Part shown: piece after piece, positions 1 to 7,521 of the stretch | Position numbering within the stretch: the first letter of the stretch is position 1 | Layout of the letters: each line of letters begins with the position of its first letter | Assembly (NCBI RefSeq): GCF_008386495.1 | Contig: NZ_VTHJ01000007.1 | Location: 1 to 64,000, forward strand | Direction of reading: 5' to 3' | DNA from: Streptomyces tailanensis | GTDB taxonomy: Bacteria; Actinomycetota; Actinomycetes; Streptomycetales; Streptomycetaceae | Length of the DNA: 64,000 nt | The notes under the pieces: generated by a model | Told to the model about the DNA's origin: nothing | The model's database searches: none | What the model saw: only the letters and a program-made list of their open reading frames with translations | Translations under genes and position numbers: made by a program

Positions 1-51
1 GGCTTCACAGCGGGCACCGGCCTGACCCTCGACGCCCCAGCCTCACCTTGA
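1..51 (+). other. Possible 3' end of a rightward gene (partial)
   Basis: Reading from the first base gives 16 sense codons and then TGA at 49-51 (residues GFTAGTGLTLDAPASP). If this is coding, it is the tail of a gene that starts before the window and converges on the signal peptidase gene. The piece is too short to assign to a family and could be chance. Confidence 0.2.
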
Positions 52-77
52 CGAGCCGAAGTCAGTAAACGTCAAGC

Positions 78-710
78 TTAGGGACGCCGGGGGGCGGGCA
101 GCGGACGGACGACGACGCCGAGGATCCGGTTGTGGGGGAAGAAACCGAGAGTACGCGAGTCCACGCTGACGGCCGTGTTGTCCCCGAACAGCACCAGTGC
201 ACCCTCGGGCACACGACTCCCGGCCAGCTCGGCCAGTGCCGGGCCCGCCTCTGGCGGCACCGGGTCGCCCGGGACGGCGGCGACGCGTTTGATCAGCCAG
301 GCACGGTCCGCAACCGCTACAGCGCCGGCGACCGCGGACAGCGGGCGGCGCTGCCCCGCGTACCGTCCCGCCCCCTGCTCCACGACCACGACCTGGCCCC
401 TGCGGAGCGTGGGGGACCGCCGCACCAGGACTCGGTCCCCGTCGCGGTACGCCGGTTCCATGCTGGGTCCGCACACCGTCACCACCGCCCACGTCCGGGA
501 GAGCCACAGAACGAAGGTCGTTCCCCCGATTCCGGTAAGGGCGGCGCACCCTGCCGCTGTGGCCCAGTCGGCGTGCGCGCGCAGGGAGGTGGTCAGCGAC
601 GCCCCGCTCAGGAGGGCCAGGGCAAGCACCTGGGCCCGGCGGGTGCGCCTTGCCCGGCGTATCCGCGCTCGGTGTGCCCGCAGCCACGGGGCAAGGTCGC
701 TCCGGCTCAT
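78..710 (-). CDS. S26-family (type I) signal peptidase, last gene of the cysteine-rich peptide cluster
   Basis: This 210-residue protein carries a membrane segment (about 27-75) and the type I signal peptidase boxes. These are GPSMEPAY with the predicted nucleophile Ser83, WLIKRVAAVPGD with the general base Lys141, and a late GDN...SVDSRTLGFFP block. Such enzymes cut secreted precursors after an A-x-A motif on the outer face of the membrane. Its ATG overlaps the TGA of the ABC exporter gene (ATGA), so the two are translationally coupled. The precursor in this cluster has an A-S-A-S-A stretch just before its cysteine-rich part and the exporter lacks a peptidase domain. I therefore infer that this enzyme removes the leader. 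General secretory cleavage is the alternative. Confidence 0.85.
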   Translation of the reverse strand: MSRSDLAPWLRAHRARIRRARRTRRAQVLALALLSGASLTTSLRAHADWATAAGCAALTGIGGTTFVLWLSRTWAVVTVCGPSMEPAYRDGDRVLVRRSPTLRRGQVVVVEQGAGRYAGQRRPLSAVAGAVAVADRAWLIKRVAAVPGDPVPPEAGPALAELAGSRVPEGALVLFGDNTAVSVDSRTLGFFPHNRILGVVVRPLPAPRRP

Positions 711-2602
711 GGGGTCCCTCCCCGCACCGAGTGGTCGACGGGGAGCCCTTCCTGATAGCCGGCGGCCTGCAGGGAGAACAGGCGCTGGTAGTCGCCACGG
801 GCCGCCAGCAGCGAGTCGTGGGTGCCTTGCTCGGTGACGCGTCCCTCTGACAGCACCACGATGCGATCGGCATCCCGCACCGCGCTGAGGCGGTGGGAGA
901 TCAGCAAGCTGGTACGGCCGGTCCGATGCGTCCGGATCGCCGTGTGGATCTCGTGTTCGGCCCGGGCGTCAAGACCGGCGGAGGGCTCGTCCAGGATGAG
1001 GAGGTCTCGCCGGTCGCGCAGGAACGCGCGGGCGAGGGCCACCCGTTGGGCCTGCCCGCCCGACAGGACGACGCCCGTGGACGGGTCGTTCTTGTCCGAC
1101 TCCAGGAAGAACGAGCGGGACAACAGTGTGTCGTAGCCGTGCGGCAGGTTCCGCAGGATGTCGTCCACACCCGCGCGGCCGGCAGCGGTACGAATGCGTT
1201 CCCGGTCGCCCAACGCGGACAGGTCGCCCAGGGCGATGCTCTCGGCGGCGGTGAGGTCGTACGACATGAAGTCCTGGAAGACCGCACCGACCCGACAGCG
1301 CAGTTCCTCCGGTCGTACCTCCTTGATGTCGACTCCGTCCCACAGGATCACTCCCCGGTGGGGGTCGTAGAACCGGCACAGGAGTTTGACGAGCGTCGAC
1401 TTGCCCGCACCGTTGAGGCCGACCAGGGCGATGCACGCCCCCTGCGGGATGAACAGGCTGACGCCACGCAGGACCCAGGCGTGCTCAGGCGAGTAGCGGA
1501 ACCACACGTCGCGGAGTTCGATGCCGCGCCGGAGCCCGGGCAGCCGCTCCGGCGTGGCACTCACCGGCAGTTCGGGTCCCGTAGTGACCACCGCGACGTA
1601 GTGGCCCAGGAGCGTCAGTGCGTGATGGGTACGGGCCACGTCGGCAGCGATGGCGGCCAGACAGCCCTGAACACCGGCGGCGGCGGCCGTGAAGACCATG
1701 ACGTCCCCGACGGAGAGCCGGCCCTCGTGCGCCGCCTGGATCGACCACAGCAACCCGCCGCCCGTCGCCAGCGCCGACAATGTGCCCAGTCCGGTCTGGA
1801 CCCACAGCCCGCGCTGGTCGACGGCCCGTTTCGCCGCGTCGACGGACCGCCGTTCCGCGATCATGCGGTCGCGCAGGAAGTTGCCGATCCCGAACAGTCG
1901 CACCTCTTTGGCCGCCTGGACGCTGGAGAGGAGATTGCCGTAGAAGAACTCACGCCGTTCGGCGGGGCTCATCTGCCGAACCGCCCGGGCGCGCCTGCGC
2001 GAGAGACTGATCTCAGCGGCCAGGGCCGGCGCGCTGAACAGCACGATGAACACGCTCATCCAAGGGCTGAGCAGCCACAGCGAGACGAGGAAGCCTGAGA
2101 TGGTCGTTCCGGAACGCAGGACGCCTAGGATTCCGTCCACAGCCTGTCCTGGGTTACTGCCACCGCCCTGCCGCGCCAGCCTCAGCTCGTCGAGGAACCG
2201 AGGGTTCTCGAAGCGGCCCAGCCCGATGAACCCGTTGACGGCGTCGAACAGCCGGCGCTGCGCCAACAGCCCCACGCAGCGGTCCATCTCCGCCTTGCAG
2301 AACTGACTCAGCTGCGGGATGAGCCGCCCGAGGACGCCGACGGCGGCGAGCGCCGCGCTCGTCGCGATCAGTTCGCGCCCGGCATGTCCCTCGACCAGCC
2401 CGTCCAGAAGGCGCTTGGTCAGCCACGCGGCGGCCACCGGCACCGCCCCCATCACCAGCGCGAGAGCCGCGTGAACGGCCAGCACGAGCGGGCAGGCGCG
2501 CCCGGCCAGCGCGCCCGCTGTCGCCAGCCGCCGCAGGATCGAAAGCCTGCCGCCTGCCGTCCGGGCCGTGCACCGGCTCTCCGCCGCGGCGTCCTCCGTC
2601 AC
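707..2602 (-). CDS. ABC transporter with fused membrane and ATPase domains, probable peptide exporter
   Basis: The 631-residue protein has an N-terminal transmembrane domain of about six helices and a C-terminal ATPase domain. The ATPase domain has Walker A GLNGAGKST, Q-loop VFQDF, signature LSGGQ, Walker B LLILDEPSAG and H-loop ISHRL. I chose the GTG at 2602 because its GTGA overlaps the stop of the upstream thioredoxin-like gene; an open frame continues further upstream but would lie inside that gene. There is no N-terminal C39 peptidase domain, so unlike many bacteriocin exporters it cannot process a leader itself. By position it should export the six-cysteine peptide encoded at the head of the operon. 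The substrate is inferred. Confidence 0.88.
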   Translation of the reverse strand: MTEDAAAESRCTARTAGGRLSILRRLATAGALAGRACPLVLAVHAALALVMGAVPVAAAWLTKRLLDGLVEGHAGRELIATSAALAAVGVLGRLIPQLSQFCKAEMDRCVGLLAQRRLFDAVNGFIGLGRFENPRFLDELRLARQGGGSNPGQAVDGILGVLRSGTTISGFLVSLWLLSPWMSVFIVLFSAPALAAEISLSRRRARAVRQMSPAERREFFYGNLLSSVQAAKEVRLFGIGNFLRDRMIAERRSVDAAKRAVDQRGLWVQTGLGTLSALATGGGLLWSIQAAHEGRLSVGDVMVFTAAAAGVQGCLAAIAADVARTHHALTLLGHYVAVVTTGPELPVSATPERLPGLRRGIELRDVWFRYSPEHAWVLRGVSLFIPQGACIALVGLNGAGKSTLVKLLCRFYDPHRGVILWDGVDIKEVRPEELRCRVGAVFQDFMSYDLTAAESIALGDLSALGDRERIRTAAGRAGVDDILRNLPHGYDTLLSRSFFLESDKNDPSTGVVLSGGQAQRVALARAFLRDRRDLLILDEPSAGLDARAEHEIHTAIRTHRTGRTSLLISHRLSAVRDADRIVVLSEGRVTEQGTHDSLLAARGDYQRLFSLQAAGYQEGLPVDHSVRGGTP

Positions 2603-3150
2603 CGTATCGTCGCCGTGGGCGCCAGTTCGGCGGCCAGCTGGTTCTCCGCGACCACCACCGCCTCGCTCCGTCGCGCCACCCGCAGGATGGTGGGGAATGC
2701 CCTGACCTGAAAGGCGTTGCTCAGCGGGCCGTCGGGCGTCTCGACGACGACCTGCGCCACCTCGCCGAGCATGTCCGCGAAGAGGCCCCCGTCCCCGGCC
2801 GCGTCGACCACCACGGCGAGCAACTGGTCCGGGCCACCCGGCACGCCACGCGCGAACTCCGCGAAAGCGGGGACCTTTTCCCGGCACGGACGGCAGTCCG
2901 GGGCGAAGAACGCCACCACGGCCCCGTCGGGGAGTCGCGCCGTGCTGATCTCGGCACCGCCCTCCGTGACGGCTCTGGCCTCGCCCACGTGCTCGCCCAC
3001 AGCGATCACGGGCAGCTCACGCTCGCCCATGGCGCCCTGGGCCAGCAGGTCGGTGTGCTCCCGCAGCCTCCTGATGACGCCGAGCAGCAGCACGAGATTC
3101 AACGCGCCGAGCGTTCCTGCGAACGCCACGGCCGCGATCAGGTAGGTCAT
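2599..3150 (-). CDS. TlpA/MauD-like membrane-anchored thioredoxin-fold protein (CRPC)
   Basis: This 183-residue protein has one N-terminal membrane segment (about 3-25) and then an extracytoplasmic thioredoxin fold. The redox site is C86-R-P-C89 in FFAPDCRPC, and AFPT at about residue 159 fits the cis-proline loop. Proteins of this type (TlpA, ResA, MauD) exchange thiols and disulfides outside the membrane. A strong ribosome-binding site (GGAAAGGAAACC) precedes its ATG. The start lies 134 bases inside the upstream mauE-like frame, and its stop overlaps the exporter start. With the MauE-like neighbour it forms a plausible oxidising or isomerising pair for the six-cysteine peptide; that partnership is inferred. 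Confidence 0.82.
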   Translation of the reverse strand: MTYLIAAVAFAGTLGALNLVLLLGVIRRLREHTDLLAQGAMGERELPVIAVGEHVGEARAVTEGGAEISTARLPDGAVVAFFAPDCRPCREKVPAFAEFARGVPGGPDQLLAVVVDAAGDGGLFADMLGEVAQVVVETPDGPLSNAFQVRAFPTILRVARRSEAVVVAENQLAAELAPTATIR

Positions 3151-3700
3151 GGTTTCCTTTCCGTGGTTCCTCGAACAGGCTCGTACCGAAGAGGGCCAGC
3201 ACGTCGTCGAGGGCCGCGACGAGCAGTGCCGCCACGAACCCAGCTGCCACCGCCGTCACCGCTCCCTGGATCTGCGCCCGGCCGGAGGCCGACGTCCCGG
3301 CTATTGCGATGAGCGCCACGCAGACCAGCGCCGTGTTCCGCGCCACGTGCCGCCACCCCAACGGAGCCGAGGAGGGGCCGAAACATCGACACGGGACCCT
3401 CACCCCCCGGCGCAGGGCCGGCACGATCGCGACGGTGAAGAAGCAGAGGAGGCCTGCCGCCGCGGCCGGGCCCAGAGTGACAGTGCCCGGGACGGGAACC
3501 AGCAGCAGTGCGCACACCAGCGCCTCGGCAGCCACGACAGCGGCCGCCACCAAGCGCGCTCGATCCACCCGTGTCGCCGTCATCGACCGTACCGAGGCCA
3601 CGAACGCCGCGAAGGCGGCCGCTCCCCGCACCTTGCTGACGACCGAGAGCAGGAAGACTCCGCCGAGGAGGCAACGTGCTCCGATCGCGACGTACAGCAT
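3017..3700 (-). CDS. MauE/DoxX-type membrane protein
   Basis: A polytopic membrane protein of about 227 residues with four hydrophobic segments and the PCRCFG motif (Cys104, Cys106) typical of the MauE family. In methylamine dehydrogenase maturation, MauE works with the thioredoxin-like MauD, and both are needed for an enzyme subunit that contains six disulfides. I chose the ATG at 3700 over the GTG at 3718 because GGAAGGAG lies 8 bases upstream of it. The last 45 or so codons overlap the next gene in another frame and look unlike the rest (arginine-rich, not hydrophobic). The functional protein may therefore effectively end near 3150, or a frameshift may have removed the native stop. Confidence 0.75.
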   Translation of the reverse strand: MLYVAIGARCLLGGVFLLSVVSKVRGAAAFAAFVASVRSMTATRVDRARLVAAAVVAAEALVCALLLVPVPGTVTLGPAAAAGLLCFFTVAIVPALRRGVRVPCRCFGPSSAPLGWRHVARNTALVCVALIAIAGTSASGRAQIQGAVTAVAAGFVAALLVAALDDVLALFGTSLFEEPRKGNHDLPDRGRGVRRNARRVESRAAARRHQEAAGAHRPAGPGRHGRA

Positions 3701-3750
3701 GCTCGCCACTCCTTCCACCGCGGGGAACGGTCCTTGGTGCCGACGTACGT

Positions 3751-3777
3751 CCGGGCGGCGCCCGGGGCGCCGCCCGG
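3751..3777. terminator. Perfect 27-bp GC palindrome between precursor and maturation genes
   Basis: Two 13-base arms (CCGGGCGGCGCCC and its complement) flank the single central base 3764. In leftward mRNA this would form a very stable hairpin 17 bases after the precursor stop codon and about 50 bases before the MauE-type start. No T-run follows. A hairpin here would let the precursor be made in excess of its export and folding machinery by partial termination or by protecting an mRNA 3' end. That role is inferred from position. Confidence 0.6.
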
Positions 3778-3794
3778 CGCGGATCAGGCCGCCG

Positions 3795-3962
3795 TCAGCC
3801 GCACGGGCTCTCCGAACGGTCGCAGCCGTACCCGTCGCAGCACTCGTGCCAGTAGCCCGCTATGCACGCGTACCAGCAGCCCTGCGCCGAGGCCGAAGCC
3901 TCGGCCTTGGGGGCCAGCCGCTCCAGCAGGGCGGCGCCCAGGTTTTCGAGCTTCCTGTACAT
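3795..3962 (-). CDS. Six-cysteine secreted peptide precursor
   Basis: This 55-codon gene has an ideal ribosome-binding site (AAGGAG, 6 bases before ATG) and lies at the head of the operon. The leader is amphipathic (MYRKLENLGAALLERLAPKA) and is followed by EASASA. The predicted core has cysteines at 29, 33, 41, 42, 47 and 54, giving C-x3-C-x7-C-C-x4-C-x6-C, with many aromatic and glycine residues (CWYACIAGYWHECC). The leader is not a normal Sec signal because it has no long hydrophobic stretch. A central CC with two cysteines on either side is the order seen in cystine-knot peptides. I know no named family for it. Function is unknown; antimicrobial or signalling roles are possible. Confidence 0.8.
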   Translation of the reverse strand: MYRKLENLGAALLERLAPKAEASASAQGCWYACIAGYWHECCDGYGCDRSESPCG

Positions 3963-4008
3963 CTACGACTCCTTGTCCATGAGTGGTCAGTACTCCGGCC
4001 AACGCCTC

Positions 4009-4070
4009 GGTTCGCCTGGCGGTTTGCTGCGTCCCAGGCACGAACCAAGTCCCACGCAGGCCGGTTCGTG
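4009..4070. promoter_or_regulatory. GGTTCG/CGAACC half-site array upstream of the peptide operon
   Basis: Half-sites lie at 4009-4014 (GGTTCG), 4041-4046 (CGAACC) and 4063-4068 (GGTTCG). CACGAACC at 4039-4046 and GGTTCGTG at 4063-4070 form a perfect 8-bp inverted repeat with a 16-bp spacer. GGTTCG-CCTGG at 4009-4019 pairs with CCAGG-CA-CGAACC at 4034-4046. The array starts about 47 bp upstream of the precursor ATG, where an activator or repressor would act. Confidence 0.45.
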
Positions 4071-4235
4071 ATGCGCTAACGAGGATGTCGAGACAGGAAG
4101 CGAAAGTGATTGACCATCCCTGCAGGGGGGTTGTCGGTTTCCGCACGCGACCGGTGAGCGGGTCGTCGTAGTGCGTGACCGGGCGAGGCGGCGAGGGCCC
4201 GGCGGCGGATGAGCCGGCTTCCGGTCGTCCAATCC

Positions 4236-4294
4236 TGTCCGGCCATCCGCCGGACAGCCTCCTGACCAGCCCGGACAAAACCCAGATGTCCGGG
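4236..4294. promoter_or_regulatory. Four TGTCCGG/CCGGACA boxes between the peptide operon and the AraC gene
   Basis: TGTCCGG (4236-4242) faces CCGGACA (4250-4256), and CCCGGACA (4270-4277) faces TGTCCGGG (4287-4294). This gives two inverted pairs within 59 bp. Repeated inverted boxes like these usually mark a protein-binding operator. The adjacent AraC-type protein is the obvious candidate but the link is inferred. Confidence 0.45.
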
Positions 4295-4528
4295 ACAGAG
4301 ACAAACCCTTGCTGCCGGGATCCCGCACCGCAAGCATCCGACGTGAACACCAGCCGGCCGCGGCAACAAGGCGCCCGTCGGCGAAGCACTGACTTCTCGG
4401 ACCGTATGCCACATGTGATGAGCCGCCCCACCGCGCCCCTTGGGCTGCTCATCGACGGGGCGCGGTCAAACGGAGGCGCGGGGCAGTCCGATGAGCAGCA
4501 GGGACAACCGGGAGACATGGGGGCGGAC

Positions 4529-5662
4529 ATGCGGGTGACCGAGTTCAGCACGGAGGTCGTTCCGGCGCCGGAGCGGTTCGCGCTGTGGGAGGACACCACA
4601 GCGCGGTCGCACATGCGCAACCGACTGCACAGCAAGGAGCAGGACGACTTCCGAGCCAGGATGCGTGTCGTGGACCTGGGGGAGTTACAGGTGTCCGCAC
4701 TGGCGTACCCGCACCTAGGGGTCGTGCGCACAGCGAAGATGATCCGGCAGTCCGACCCGGAGGTGTACCAGATCAACTACTTCCTCAACGGGGAAGCAAC
4801 TCTCTCCACGGCCGGGGGTGACACGGCGTTGCAGGGCGGTGACCTGGTGGTGATGGACAGCAGCCGCCCCTACCGCGGCGATGTCCACCGCCATCCGGGC
4901 AGTTGGTCGCATGTGACCGTGCAGTGTCCCCGCAGGCTGCTGCCACTGCCGGAGAAGACGGTGCAGAGCCTGCTCGCCGTCCCGATCAGCGGGCGTTACG
5001 GCATGGGCCGGGTGCTCGCCCGCTGGCTAACCGACCTCACCGCACACGCCGCCGAGCACACCCCAGCTGACAGTCCAACCCTGGCCTCGGTCACCGTGGA
5101 CCTCCTCGCTTCCCTCCTTGCCCGCCACCTGGAAGCCGAGGCGGCGATGGACCCCCAGGCCCGTCGGCGAGCCCTGCAGTTACGCATCCGGGACTTCATC
5201 CAGCAGCACCTCGCCGACCCGCGCCTCAGTCCTGAGACCGTCGCGGCCGCCCACGGCATCTCGACCCGCCAGCTGTACGCGCTCTTCCGCGACCAGGGCG
5301 TCAGCATTGCCGCATGGATCCGTGAGCGCCGCCTGGAGCGCTGCCGCCGTGACCTCACCGACTCCTCCAAGCTCTCCCGCCCCATCCAGGCCATTGCCGC
5401 CCGCTGGGGCTTTCCCGACCCGGCCCACTTCAGCCGCACTTTCCGCGCCGCCTATGGCATGTCACCCCGCGACTACCGGCATTCAGTTGTATCGCGGGAC
5501 CGTGTGCAGCGCTGGTCGACGACTGCACAGGGACAGTCAGGGACAACCACCGCCACTTCCCCCGAGGGGCTTGCCCCGCCGGACATGCGGATCCGGGACC
5601 AAGGACCCACTGTGCTGTTCGGGGACGTCGGTGACGGGCGACACTCCGTGCTCTGTCCTTGA
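4529..5662 (+). CDS. AraC-family transcriptional regulator with N-terminal sensing domain
   Basis: The 377-residue protein has an N-terminal AraC-binding-like region with a cupin-type segment (about 55-135) and a double helix-turn-helix near residues 215-320 (LSPETVAAAHGISTRQLYAL, then AIAARWGFPDPAHFSRTFRA). The frame is open upstream of 4529, but sequence before MRVTEFSTEVVPAPERF does not look protein-like. ATG 4517 is a possible alternative start. The C-terminal 60 residues after SPRDYRH are low-complexity and may be non-native. It is divergent from the six-cysteine peptide operon and is the likely local regulator. Its ligand is unknown. Confidence 0.8.
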   Translation: MRVTEFSTEVVPAPERFALWEDTTARSHMRNRLHSKEQDDFRARMRVVDLGELQVSALAYPHLGVVRTAKMIRQSDPEVYQINYFLNGEATLSTAGGDTALQGGDLVVMDSSRPYRGDVHRHPGSWSHVTVQCPRRLLPLPEKTVQSLLAVPISGRYGMGRVLARWLTDLTAHAAEHTPADSPTLASVTVDLLASLLARHLEAEAAMDPQARRRALQLRIRDFIQQHLADPRLSPETVAAAHGISTRQLYALFRDQGVSIAAWIRERRLERCRRDLTDSSKLSRPIQAIAARWGFPDPAHFSRTFRAAYGMSPRDYRHSVVSRDRVQRWSTTAQGQSGTTTATSPEGLAPPDMRIRDQGPTVLFGDVGDGRHSVLCP

Positions 5663-5700
5663 ACGGGGCGAGGGCCTTCTGGGTCCGGTGTGGATTGCTG

Positions 5701-6347
5701 TCAGATGGTTGCGGCCAGGAGGGTGGTGCCGGTGATCTGGTGCCAGATGGTGTGGCGGTTGGTCATTTCGGTGCGGTAGGCGGAGGCGGTGAACCGGTGG
5801 CGGCGGGGCCGGAAGTGCGGTGAGATCCGGGAGAAGGAGGTGAGTTCTCGGCGCGATTGTTCAAGTACTTCGAGGAGCGGTGCTCGACGGAGGGCATGAC
5901 CTGGCGGTGGGCGGCCCTGTAACTGCGGAGCTTGTCCGTGACCACCGCCCGCGGCACCGTCTCGGTGCCCTTGAGGAGCTTGCGGAAGAAGCGCTTCGCC
6001 GCCTTCGCATCGCGGGTGTTGGTCACGAGGATGTCCAGGACGTTGCCGTCCTGGTCCACCGCGCGCCACAGGTACCGCATCCGCCCGTTGACCTTGAGGA
6101 ATACCTCGTCCAGGTGCCACCGGTCGCCCGGGCGGGGCTGCCGGCGGCGCAGCCCGGCGGCGTAGACGGGCCCGAACCGCTCGCACCACAGACGGACGGC
6201 CTCGTAGGAGACGGTGATCCCGCGCTCGAAGAGGAGCTCCTCCACGTCACGCAAGGAGAGCGGAAACCGGTGGTACAGCCAGACCGCATACGCGATCACC
6301 TCCGGCGGGAACCGGAACCCCCAGTACGACGGTGCAGCGGTGTCCAC
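5701..6347 (-). pseudogene. IS6-family transposase remnant, internally deleted
   Basis: From the GTG at 6347 the frame encodes an IS6-type DDE transposase: PPEVIAYAVWLYHRFPLSLRD, then WHLDEVF (Asp80), VTDKLRSY (Asp138) and SSKYLNNRAENS (Glu168). Directly after RAENS the frame changes. The family's C-terminal block (FSRISPHFRPRRHRFTASAY... to TGA at 5701) continues in another frame, and roughly 25 residues between them are missing. The junction is near 5840. The element is therefore inactive. I could not identify matching terminal inverted repeats. It sits against the truncated CoA-binding gene. Confidence 0.8.
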
Positions 6348-6397
6348 CAGCAGGCCCCTCCCACGACGATCCCACCAAGATCATCACACCTCCCTCC

Positions 6398-6643
6398 TCA
6401 ACTTGATAACACCCACGACACTGTTCCCACGGGGAAGGGTATGTCGGAGAGGGAGGCGTAGCCGGGCTCGCCGTGGACGGTTGCCGCCTTGGGGTGGACC
6501 GGGACGACGCGCTTGCCGTAGCGCTGGAGGACCTCGGCGACGCCGTACGCCGCGCGGCTCCGGTTGGTGGACAGGCCGACGACGGCCCAGGTGTCGCCGA
6601 GTTCCGTCAGGATCTTGCGGATCGTGGCGGGGTCGCCGTACAT
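6398..6643 (-). pseudogene. CoA-binding protein (YccU type), 3' truncated
   Basis: Starting at ATG 6643 (GAGGAG 6 bases upstream), the first 75 or so residues match the Rossmann-type CoA-binding family: YGDPATIRKILTELGDTWAV, then VVGLS and GKRVVPVHP. After DIPFPV the sequence becomes foreign (GTVSWVLSS) and stops. Family members are about 135-140 residues, so the C-terminal half is missing. The break, near 6430, coincides with the edge of the IS6-type remnant. The rest of the gene is not found on the far side of the IS, so a deletion accompanied or followed the insertion. Confidence 0.75.
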
Positions 6644-6828
6644 ACCGTCTCCTCTGTCCGTGCTGTCCGTGTGAGCGCCCGTGGTGACGGGCGGTGCCTG
6701 CGGCAACAGCGCGGGGTGTCCGGAGATTCCCGGCGTCCGCTCTCCGCTGTGACAGTGGTCAGATGCCGGGATGCCGGGATGCCGTCCTCCGTGCTGCGTT
6801 CCGGCGTCCCCGCGCCTACGCTCACCCC

Positions 6829-7521
6829 GTGCTGCGTATCACCGATGCCCGGACCGGCGAGCCCGTCGAGGTTCGCAGGGTGCTCACCCGCGTTCACGCC
6901 CATGTGGAACGGGGGGATACCTCCGCGCTACGGGTACTGCTGGTCGCCGACGTCCTGGCGCGCGCCTTGGAGCTGGACGGCATCCCCGTTCTTCTCGTCG
7001 CCGACCCGGGTGCCGAACTGCGGGAGCGCGCCGACCGCCTCGGCATCCGGCCGACCGAGGCGCCCGCGACGGGCGGGGGGCGCCAGGTGCTGCATGTGGG
7101 CGCCTTCGGAGAACCCGTGGGCGGCGTCGAGGCCGTGGTCGAGGTCGCGCCGGTGACCGGGGAAGCGGACGAGGGCGATACCTCGGACGGTGCCCTGCGG
7201 CTCGCCCTCCTTGCCCATGCCCGCCGGACCCCGGTACATCTTGACGCCACCGCCTTGACCGAGGCGGACGCGCTGCTCGATCAGTGGCGCAAGGCGGTGG
7301 CCGACTGGGCTAGACGGCCGTCGAAGCCGGTTCCCGAGCACGTACGACAGGCCCTGCGCGCCGCCTGGGAGGACGACCTCGACGTACCCGGCGTGCTTGA
7401 CGTCCTGCGGGACGTGGAGGGGGTGGACGGTATGCCGGGCGGCGCACGGTTCGAGTCGTACGCCTACGCGGACCGGCTTCTCGGCCTTGAGCTCACCCGC
7501 GAGATCGGAGCATCGGCATGA
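6829..7521 (+). CDS. Cysteinyl-tRNA-synthetase-like protein without catalytic domain
   Basis: The 230-residue protein begins LRITDARTGEPVEVRRV and ends with a helical part (AWEDDLDVPGVLDVLRDVE) that resembles the N-terminus and DALR-type helices of CysS/MshC proteins. I see no HIGH or KMSKS motif, so it is unlikely to activate an amino acid. I chose the GTG at 6829; earlier in-frame starts precede the conserved opening. Its stop overlaps the start of the SixA-type gene (ATGA), so the two are coupled. Its role is unknown. Confidence 0.65.
   Translation: MLRITDARTGEPVEVRRVLTRVHAHVERGDTSALRVLLVADVLARALELDGIPVLLVADPGAELRERADRLGIRPTEAPATGGGRQVLHVGAFGEPVGGVEAVVEVAPVTGEADEGDTSDGALRLALLAHARRTPVHLDATALTEADALLDQWRKAVADWARRPSKPVPEHVRQALRAAWEDDLDVPGVLDVLRDVEGVDGMPGGARFESYAYADRLLGLELTREIGASA

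Larger units (their letters stand above)
3963..4528. other. 566-bp divergent intergenic region
   Basis: This gap between the peptide operon (leftward) and the AraC-type gene (rightward) contains no convincing gene. It holds two groups of inverted half-sites, given as separate entries, which are good candidates for regulator binding. I could not assign clear -35 and -10 boxes for either direction. Confidence 0.6.

Noticed and set aside
5605..6430. CCCAC...CTGTTC occurs near both edges of the IS6-type remnant and was considered as its terminal repeats.
   Set aside because: The two copies are in direct rather than inverted orientation and match poorly.
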